From NCBI GenBank assembly GCA_034509925.1, contig CM067532.1:3800142-3864141 (forward strand): a DNA stretch of 64,000 bases, given 5' to 3'. Origin of the DNA: Hirudinaria manillensis. Taxonomy: Eukaryota; Annelida; Clitellata; Hirudinida; Hirudinidae. The notes beneath the pieces are model-generated. The model saw only the letters and a list, made by a program, of their open reading frames with translations, searched no databases and was not told the DNA's origin. Made by a program: the position numbers and the translations under genes. The number at the start of each line of letters is the position of its first letter. Position 1 is the first letter of the stretch. Below are positions 51,524-61,345 of this stretch, piece after piece.

Positions 51524-52003
51524 ACTGAACTCTATAGCATCCCCCAGGATTTGAGCCTAATCCCACAATAAGACTAAGACATTATAATAGTCTTATAATA
51601 ATATAATCCAAGTTTGAGTTAATTTATGGGCATCCTACTTTATTATGACATCACTCAAGTCATGTAAAAAAACCACATAGCACTGTAAAGATAACATTGT
51701 ACTAAACACAACAAAAATTTAATAAAGCTCTATGGAAATCAAATCATAAATTACAACAAACAAGAGGAAACTTGTACATTTAAAAATAATATATAAGAAA
51801 ATTTTGCCTATCAGAACCAAGCTACTTCCTTATCCATTTGCCAACCAGATGCCAAAATTTAAGTAGAACAAGTAAGACACTGCAAATGCAAAACATAAAC
51901 ATTTAAAATGCAAGTCAGGTTAATGTTTGGAACAAATTAAATAATTAATAAACATGCCAATTCACAATCTTCAATTGCAAAGAGTGAAATGCCAGAACAG
52001 CCA

Positions 52004-55000
52004 TTATTCAGTTTGCCACTCCTTGAAGAAGTCATTGCCTTTGTCATCAACAACTATGAATGCTGGAAAATCTTCCACCTCCACTTTCCAAATGGCTTCC
52101 ATACCTAGATTCCAATCATTAACATTAACTAGAAGTGAAAAAGTACTTTTCATTAGTAAAGATTGTGTAGCTTAGTCAGTTATAAAATATTAAAATGAGG
52201 TTGTAAAATCTACAAATGAAACAAGAATTCTTATTCCATTAATCATTACTATTATCTAAAATTGTTTAAAATGATTAACACTTTGAGCACAATCACTACT
52301 TTAACAAAAGTGAAAATTCTTAAAACTGCAGAAAATGCCCTTACGAATATTGCTCCCAATAAAAAGAACATGATTCTGCCTGTCAATATGATTGACGGCA
52401 GTTTTACCAATATGAAATATATGTTTTTATTCCAATATATATATATATGTCTATATTATAAAATAATTTTGTCAAATGTTATCACTAAAAATCATCTTCT
52501 ACTTAAAGATTTACCAACCACTGTTTATGGCACTCTAAAAATCAGATACATGTAGATGCATTTTTGAAACATAAATAAACAATGGGATAGTACAATTTCA
52601 AGGCCGCTAATAGCAACAAAGGTATAAAAACATGACAAATATGTGGCACAAATATTTAATATAATTTGTAATGTTACTAGTATGTAATTTCTAGTGAAAT
52701 AAGTATAATGAGAAAACTAACCAAGTTCAGGGTATTCCAACACCTCAACCTTCTTGATGCAATTCTTTGCAAGGATGGCTGCTGGTCCTCCAATGGATCC
52801 AAGGTAAAAACCTCCATGTTTCTTGCAGGCGTCTGTGACCTGCAAAAAATTTTTCTCATTGACAACTAAGTTTTTAAGAGTGGCAACAACAATTGTAAAT
52901 TTACTTTAGATGATATTGAAAGCTTACATTTAAGCTAGCTTTAACTGAATGATGCCATTCAAGAAATTAAACCAAACATTTTTTATGATGGTAGTTTACC
53001 TAATTCATCATGTAATAATTATCGTGCCGATTTGTCGTGTCCCTCACTCATACTTGAGAGAACATATCTTTATCAAAGTTTGAAGAAGTCCAAATAGTCG
53101 CTTTACAGAGCAATACAACTTAGTTTATTATCAAATTACAACATTAACTGGAATATAGTTAATTTTAACAGAATATCTATAAGACAATGTGAACAAGGTC
53201 CTTATAAACTCTAAACCACAAACTATCAGCCTCAGACTCATACACCACTACTCCAACTCTCACAAATCTTCACTCCAACTTGCAAGTTCTCGACATTCAC
53301 TCTCACTCCTATTTATACTCCCAGTCACTTCTGCCCATTCGACCAATCAAATTCTATGGAATGTTCCAACACCTTCCTTAATCATCCATCACCAATGAGT
53401 CCTAGTAAAGTATTAAGCTGATCAAGTCATAGAAAGACAAGGTAATGTCTCTTAATTACTTCCTCTGACTGGGAAGATGTCCTTAAGTTCGTGGGTCAAA
53501 TAAACATTGTCAGGACCCCGAAGACAGGTCCCTGACACTGATAAGTGAAAAACCTCTCATAAGTAATATATAAAGGAGAGTCCATTGTCAAAATATCTCA
53601 AAATAGAGGAGATAAGTAAATATTTTAGATAAAAAAGATTAACCTCTTATTTTGAAAAAGGTCAAAAGTTCTGTTTAGTCCATGATTAAAGCATTAACCA
53701 TTTGATTTAATGAATTATCAAAGCAACTTTTGCTAAATAGCTAATCCACAAAACCTGCTTGCTTCTGTTTCCCTTAGCAAGCATAACAAGACTTCCACCT
53801 GCAGCCTGGAACTGATCCACATAAGAATCCATCCTTCCAGCTGTTGTCGGGCCAAAGGAACCACTTGCATATCCCTAAGTAAAAGTACCACAATCACAAG
53901 AATTTTAGAATTAATTGGTAAAAAAATAATTATAACATCATTTCAGTGTATCTAAATAAGTATTTGAAGTTTCATGAGAACTATTGAGGTGCTAATAATT
54001 AAGATAATGCAATAAAATTTAGACTAAAATCTTAGCACTAACATCAGGAGTCTTGGCAGGCCCAGCATAATAAATAGGATGATTTTTAATGTAATCAGGG
54101 AGACCTTGGCCACTATCCAGCCTTTCCTTCAATTTAGCATGAGCAATATCTCGCCCAACAACAAGAGTTCCTTGCATTTTATGTGTAAAAGTTAGACAAA
54201 CAATTGATAGCTTCCTTTAAAACTTGTATCAAATGGCTTTTCACCTGTGAGACTGAGTCTAGTTTTGGTTGGGTATTTGGTAAGCTCAGATAGAACATCC
54301 TTCATTGGTCTATTCAAGTCTACCTGCATTGTTAATTATATTAAGTATGTGTCCTGAATAACATCAGAGTTAGCATTACATGGAACTCAATAACATCAAC
54401 TCAATATTTAGAACTCGACAAAATTGTCACCTTCACAACATCTCCACCCAATTGCTCCGATGTAACATCTGGAAGATATTTTGCCGGATTTGTTTCTAGT
54501 TCCTCGAGAAAAACTCCATCTTTGTTAATCTTCCCATAAATCTATTTGATGAATGAAAATTATTACAAACTCTAACAAATAATATGTTTGTATCTTCTAA
54601 GCATAGAAATGTCCAAAGAACAATCCTCCTTAAAACCTTAGGAGACTAATATAACAAAAAAATTGAGGTTTGTGACTCCCCAAAAATCATAATCAAGGTA
54701 CCAATTCATTTAGCAAATATTTAAAGTGCCTTGTTTTATTCTAAGTCATAGGATGTGTATCAACTGTGCTACCTGTCTATCTGCAGAACAAGACACTCCA
54801 ATTCCAACAGGACATGAAGCCCCATGCCTTGGTAGACGTATAACTCTGACATCATGGCAAAAGTACTTTCCTCCAAACTGTGCTCCAATGCCAAGTTTTT
54901 GAGTTAATTCCAAAACACTTTCTTCCATCTTCAGATCCCTGAATCCCCTCCCATGTTCATTTCCTAATAAAAAGCAATTTCAAAAATTATGTTCTGTCAT

Positions 55001-58000
55001 AAAAAAAAATTACAGAATTCCAATAATATAGAAAATTAAACAAATAGCAAATATTTCCTGGATATTTGCACCTGTTTATCTTTTATGAATCATCAATGCA
55101 ATTCTATTCTTATCAGTGAAACAAGTACCAAAATAAGTAACCTGAAGTTGGCAGATTATCTAGATAATGTGTAGAAGCTAGCTTAACAGTCTTCAGATTA
55201 TACTCAGCAGATGTTCCTCCAATAACAATGGCTAAGTGGTATGGTGGACAAGCAGCAGTGCCCAAAGTCTGTAATATAGATAATAGATAGGATGACACAG
55301 ATATTGAATAATATTAAAATATAATGATGTGAATGTTATAAACATTTACTAAAAACTGTTTATACAAATAGCAAACAAACACTGTTCTTATAATGCCTGA
55401 CTCAGGAAGTCACAATATTTGGCCAATTTAAGAATGAAGAAATCTACCTTAGTGCTTAATTAACATGGGAAAACCAGTTAGATTTGTGGTTATATAAGTA
55501 ACCTAAAATCACATAACTAAAGAGAAATGGCTGTGCAACCTTGATCTTATCATTGATAAATGAAAGTAATCTTTCAGGATTGAGAAGAGCTTTGGTCTGT
55601 TGGAAGAGGTAGGACTTGTTTGCTGATCCTCCACCCTTGGCAATGAACTGGAAATTATATTCATTGCCAGGCACCGAATAGATTTCAATTTGAGCTGGGA
55701 GATTTGTACCTGTATTCTTTTCACTGAACATGTCCAGAGGTGCAACCTTTTCAACGAATTTTGATATGGCTAGGATGGTGTCAAAACGTAATGCAAAGAT
55801 TCCTAAGGAATAACCTGTGAATATCTAAGGTTGTGATTGACATAAGTGTTATATACACCTCTAGACAAAGATTCCTCATCTTTCTCTTCTGTCCATACAA
55901 ACTGTCCCTTTTTACCTGAAAGATTAATGATTTATTACATTTACATATACATATTTATTAAGCTAATAATATCATCAACTTCAAAAAGATTTAACACTTG
56001 TAGATCCTAGTGAATTAATCAATGCACTAGACTAAATTCTTGTGCATAACATTGATGATTATTCAAAAGATACTCACCCATGCAAATGGCAGTGCCAGTA
56101 TCTTGGCATCCAGGAAGTACCATATCAGAGGCTATATTTGCATTTTTCAAGAGTTCAAGTGCCACAAACTTATCATTACTGGAAGCATCAGGATCTTTGA
56201 GGATATTGCCGAGAGACTGAGTTTGTTAGTAAAAGTTTTTATTATGAGAAATATTGATTAATAGCTTAAATACTATGGTCTCAGCTTAAATACAATGAAG
56301 ATAATAAAACTGATCAGAAACTAAAAACACATGGAGATCCTTTTTTGTAGGGACAATGCCACTAAGCTGCACATTTTTGGCATTTGAAGAATTTTAATTG
56401 TTCTTTAAATTTTCAAATAAACCAATTCATAAAACCCAATATATTTGCACATCATACATTTTTTTTGCAAAATAGAAATTTGTGACAAGAATTACATGCT
56501 TGCAACTGTGTGCTGTTGGTAAGCCCAGAATAATAATTTTCTTGTGCAGCAGTTATGCTATTAAAATGCAGCAACAGAATATTACCGGCTAGGTTAACAA
56601 TAATTAATTAATAGTTTAGGCAAAGGTATAAAATATATTTTGGAATCTAACTTGGAGATTGGGCAAATTAACTATAGAACTGCTAATTGAGAATATTGTA
56701 CTCAGTTGTTACTTTTACAGTGAAATAAAATCGATAAAATATAACTAAATTATGACCTTTGAACAACTTTGGTTTATATAAAAGCATATTTTATTTACTC
56801 ATCTTTTTGGAGTCACCAAAATTAACAAAAAACCACACAAATTTGAAAAAGAAAAACATATAACGGTGAAATCAAGGAAAGGAATTATTCGCGCTAAGGA
56901 GGCAACTAATTTAAAGAGATAGAATTAGATCGATTATGGGCAGAAATAACATTAAGCTATTTAATTACAGCGGTTTATGAAAAATTCAAATTTTACAAGC
57001 GAATCAAGTGCAACTTACATAATTTGTTGAACATGGCTAATGAGGTGGATGGCTTAACATTGAATGGTAAATTAGAATAAGATCGTGGACCAGTACATTT
57101 AATCGAAAATAATTTTAGTGTTGATCTGGTCGGATCAGACCGAAAATCGTTTGAATTACACAAGTTATAAAAATATTTCACTTAGAGGGAATAGATTGTG
57201 TTGACGAAAATTAAGTTAGCAGTGAAAGTGAGGATGAAAGTTTGGTCTGTTGTCTAATAATGTCAAAATAAATAAAACACCAGAGTAAATTTACTTTTCT
57301 AAAAATAATGAAAATATTTTTTTTTTTACGAGTTTACGAGTTTTATTATTATACTAATTCCCTCATTTAACACAAAAAAAAACTGAAAAGAGCAGCAAAA
57401 AAAATAAAACTCAAAGGGCCAGCCTTAAGGAAGCACATGCTTCCGCTAGTAGACTGACCCATGAAACACAATAAGCAGAAAAGTTAACACAAAAAATTAG
57501 GAATGATGGTATATAATTAAATGGTTCCATTAATCAGAAGGTGCATGTTTTTAAACAATAAATATAGTACAATAACATGTAGTTAAATTAATCCGATAGA
57601 GTTAATAATAAAATGTTTTAATGCTTTCTTATAAGCATAAAGATTAGAAATGTTGGTAATATTAAGCGGGACAGCAGAGTAAATTTTTGGTCCCATACAG
57701 ACAATAGAACGAGAGCCAGTGACAGATTTAGCAAAAGTCGGTCTATAATTATTAGACGTTCGAACAGAGTATTTGTGTAAGGAGGATATTTTTGAAAACA
57801 AGCTATCGAAAAGACGAGGCAGCATGTGTTGATCTACTTTATACATGAGAATGGCCAAATGGAAATTATTAATTTGATGAATTTTAAGTATGTTTAAATT
57901 TGTAAATGCATAATCGGTATGAGAATTATATGGCAAACAAAGGGCAACACGTAAGAATTTTTTCTGAAGATTAAGTAAGGGTTTTAAGCAAGTTGAGTAG

Positions 58001-60330
58001 TTACAAGCCCAAATTAAATTACAATAGTTTAAATATGGATAGATAAATGAATAATACAATGTAATTACTGTTTTTATATTTATATAACGACGTATGCGAT
58101 AAATTAAGCCAATATTTTTGGAGATCTTTGCCGCTATGTACTGAATATGTTGTTTGAATGACAGATGCTGGTCTATAATGATGCCGAGAAATCTACAAGA
58201 TTCAACCCTAGATATAGAAGAATTACTAATATAAATGATATGATCGTCCAAGGCGAATTTTTTCCTTGCTTTATGAAAAAACATGTATACTGTTTTTTTA
58301 TTTTAAAATAAAGGTCATACCAAAGTCTTCAATTTTTTATAGAAAAACTTCTGGTTTTAGAAGTTATAAGAAAAAGGAATGTTTGTTCCATTTCTCCATC
58401 TTTGAGATTTTGTTTATTAAAACAAATATATTTTGGATAAGTCAGGAAATACAGCTAGTTTTGAATTAAACATTTTTCTGAGTGTTTCTTTGAGAAACTA
58501 CTGAGAAAGAAGTTACCAATTGTTAGAATGCTTAGAAAGCAGCCAGAGTTTCCATAAGAGTTTCTTTTTCCAAAAGGTAGATAAGGGTATTCCTAGTTAT
58601 TTGGTTTCAGTGAAATAGCTTCTTGTGTAGCAAGTGAAACAAAACTATGCCATTGTTAAGTATAATGCATCATCAGCCAGAATCTGATAAAAAAATAATG
58701 AATACAAGAAACATGATATAATCCTTTATTTCAATAAGGCAAAGGCTGGAGTGACATCATGGATCAGTTGCAAGAGGGTATGACTAAATGGACAAATAAA
58801 TGGCTATAGCCCCTCATTGGTTAAAGGTTTTTCAAATAATTTCTCTACTTTTTTAGAAATATAACATGATTGATGCAATTAGTTAAAATGCCTTAATCAT
58901 TTAAAAATTGCTACAAGTGAATTCTGCTACAAATCTAAACAAGTGCCACTTTTTGAATTATCTTTTTTGGAAATGCCATTGCAACCTTCAATTTGTTTAC
59001 ATGCAGATTGGCCAGCAAAAAAAAAGAAAAGATCTGTAAATTATAAAAGAAGATAGAAAAAATAATGCAAAAATAAGCATTTGTAGTTAACATTCAATCA
59101 TTGTTTGCAATAATTGTAACATATAATAAATTCCATTTAGACTTTGATATTATTATGGTTCACAGAATTTTTTTATATATTTTTAATTGTATTTGAAAAA
59201 TAAAACAAAACTTTGCTACAAAATAAAAAATCAATCCACATCACTAACTAAACTTGATATAGACCCACAATAGTAAGTAATGCTGTAAAATAAAATGTTG
59301 GTAATTATAATGTTAAGGTCTCCACAAAAATACTATCAGACTTGTGCTGAATTGCTCTTCAATAAAAGATTCCTTAATAAAATTTTCAACTTTTGCTCAA
59401 AATCACGCAAATTAATTTGTGCTCTAGTACACATGCAACTAGAACACACAGTGAAAATGGATGGCATGTATGTGGTAGTTTTCACGAAAACTATTTTATT
59501 ACTAGATTTTCATATCTTTGTATACCATTTCACACCCTTTAGGGGTACTACAGGCTTAAATTTGAATACCCCTGCTCTAGAGAAAGAAGAATGCTTGGAA
59601 TACATTCACAACAAATTTCCCACAGTATGAAAAGTAAAAAAAGGAGCGTGTGCTTTAACCTAATTTTAACAAAAGTTGAATGCTCAATATGATTTTGCAA
59701 AATAAACCTTACATGGTATGGAGTAATGGCTATTATATTTGGAATTATATATTATATTTGGAATTTTCAACATAGTATAAATTATTGGTTGTTTGGGATT
59801 TTTGCAGATTAACATTGACAGGTAGACCAATTAATTTCAAGTACTAACAGCTAGATGGGATGATCTGAGGAGATGTGCAACATCCAGAAATGCATTCTCA
59901 GCCAATAAAGTTAGGGCTTCTGGCTTGATCATTAAAACTTCTTTGCCCTTCACCTCAAAGGTCGAAACAAAATCACCTTCAAAATTTAGAGAACTCAGCA
60001 ACTTTGTTTTTTAGAGTTATTACATAATTTATGCCCAATTTCAATAAATTCATCTAAATGAATAGAAATTAAAATGCAAAGCAATGTTAAATGTTATGCA
60101 ATGTTGTGATCTAAAAGCTGATTATGAAATAATTTCCAAGAGTATTATGCCATAAAAGATGTGTTTTTTGAACATTTATAATTACTTGTCAGTTTTTTCC
60201 AGGTTATGTCAGGCTTCTTCTGTAAATCTAAGATGTCTTGGTATACAAAAGGTTTAGCAGCAGCAGTTGCCATATACCTCATTCCATTTTTAAGATTTGT
60301 TAAAGCACCCGCACAACCTCGTCTCAACAT
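52004..60330 (-). CDS. Class I iron-sulfur fumarate hydratase, 13 exons
   Basis: It interconverts fumarate and malate in the TCA cycle using a [4Fe-4S] cluster. Exons in coding order: 60186-60330, 59849-59976, 56078-56216, 55815-55915, 55540-55746, 55142-55268, 54773-54963, 54431-54541, 54245-54323, 54043-54170, 53755-53874, 52722-52839, 52004-52104. All have GT/AG ends and phases add up to 564 codons plus stop (E. coli FumA has 548). The three cluster cysteines are present: GCQDTGTA (Cys128), TAACPPYH (Cys247) and HGASCPVG (Cys333). Also seen are [32 protein letters not shown] and [12 protein letters not shown]. The N-terminus, [20 protein letters not shown], is basic, lacks acids and precedes the conserved start, so it looks like a mitochondrial presequence. 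Last residues are KEWQTE. It is not the class II enzyme most animals use. Confidence 0.95.
53020..53541 (-). mobile_element. Second Tigger-like element copy, in a fumarase intron
   Basis: Its reverse complement from about 53516 down to 53260 aligns with 5203-5420: CCTGACAATGT, then GACAT..TTCCCAGTC, GGAAGTAATTAA, GGTCGAATGGGCA and TTGGAGTGAAGA blocks in the same order. The terminus differs: CAGTGTCAGGGACCTGTC here against CAGTCAAGCCTCGCTACTAT there. The left end is approximate. It is an independent insertion between exons 11 and 12 of the fumarase gene. Confidence 0.6.
55336..55385. repeat. LTR-end-like dispersed repeat, copy 2
   Basis: Contains TTATAAACATTTACTAAAA and TACAAATAGCAA in the order seen at 1484-1540. 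No internal retroelement sequence adjoins it, so it may be a solo or truncated LTR in a fumarase intron. Confidence 0.4.
56993..57190 (-). mobile_element. LINE 3' coding fragment
   Basis: The minus strand reads [20 protein letters not shown] followed by a Phe/Lys/Leu-rich end. This matches the C-terminal motif of many LINE ORF2 proteins (S.R..GP..WN.LP..I..S.SL..FKK.LK). Only the last 60 or so codons remain. It lies in fumarase intron 2. Confidence 0.6.
57318..58290 (-). mobile_element. 5'-truncated Jockey/CR1-like LINE with open RT C-terminus
   Basis: A 233-codon open frame (58284-57583, minus) has [44 protein letters not shown] and [11 protein letters not shown], the thumb and C-terminal region of a LINE reverse transcriptase. 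No stop interrupts it, so the insertion is recent. A 3' UTR of about 260 bp ends in a short CTCGTAAACTCGTAA repeat and an A-run (T-run on plus near 57318-57327). The catalytic RT core is lost by 5' truncation, as usual for target-primed insertion. It lies in fumarase intron 2, transcribed in the same sense as the gene. Confidence 0.8.
59535..59574. mobile_element. hAT-like terminal fragment
   Basis: Read on the minus strand it starts CAGGGGTATTCAAATTTAAG, a typical hAT terminus. The opposite end was not found. It lies in fumarase intron 2. Confidence 0.4.
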
Positions 60331-61345
60331 TCTTTATAAGTTATAACAAGAAAAGAACAGTGGTGAGACCAATTTTCCAAGAGATCAAGTTCATATAACG
60401 AAAAAAAAGCCTTACTTTGTCAATGTTACAATTCAAATTCGGCGAAAACCTGCAAAATCGCACAAAGAAGTTCTTAGAAAACTCAGAAATAAAAGTACTT
60501 GTGCCCTAAGCCTAATACGAGCGAGTACCAAATGCAACGAGAGGCAGCAGTGGCGGTCAAGCGCTTCTTAAGGTCGACAGAACTTGCAAATGTCTAGAAA
60601 TGTACAAATTGCAATACGTAAATTAAATGGAATATTTCAGTAAAATCTATAGGCTCATTAAGAATTCAAACGACCTCCCCAAGTGGAAGCAGTAGTAATA
60701 AGCATTATATGATCCAGAAATAAACCATATCCTCACATAATATATAAATGTTTCATCTTGTGTAATATTAATTAACGAAGAAATAAATATTTGTACTAAA
60801 ATAAAACATGAAAATAATTAATATAATTATATAATTCCATATATAATTGTAAAGTCTCACATATATTCGCAAAAACCACTGGCAGATTTTACTTTGGTCT
60901 ACAATAAATTTAAAAAATATCTAATTACTTTTTAAAAAATATCAGTCATTCTAACAGTAAAGTAATAACCTAGTGAAATAAAACTGCTTTATCGCTAAGT
61001 GTTTGTATATTTGCTTTTGTCTCCGAACCTTTTTCAATGATCTTAAATCGTATATTTCAATTCAGATTACCGCTCATTAGGAGGTATTATGGATTATTGT
61101 GCGCCTAAATTGTCAAATTTTGCATGAACATTTGAATTTTGTGATTCGTAACATGATTTTCAAGCAGAACACCAAAGGTCAAAGAACATCCTGTTCAATT
61201 ATTGTATTTTACTCGAAATAGATCTCACAGCTGTGAGACAAAAACACCAAATTCAATGGTCTCTTTCAAAAATTCTAGTAATTAAGCATTTTTATAAGCT
61301 TTGCAACTGTAAATAACTTAGAATTTTCACTTTTGTTTCTTGCAG
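60331..61345. promoter_or_regulatory. Shared upstream region of divergent fumarase and OXNAD1 genes
   Basis: About 1 kb separates the fumarase start codon (-) from the first recognised OXNAD1 exon (+). The fumarase-proximal 300 bp is richer in CpG (near 60430-60590) than the AT-rich surroundings, as expected of a bidirectional promoter. A short frame at 60532 (MQREAAVAVKRFLRSTELAN, then a weak gt) might be the OXNAD1 presequence exon, unproven. Confidence 0.4.

Noticed and set aside
52262..52555. 97-codon plus ORF
   Set aside because: It sits antisense in the last fumarase intron, is AT-rich with an (AT)n run, and has no domain.
59295..59630. 111-codon plus-strand ORF
   Set aside because: It is antisense within fumarase intron 2 and overlaps a hAT terminal fragment, with no protein-like motif.
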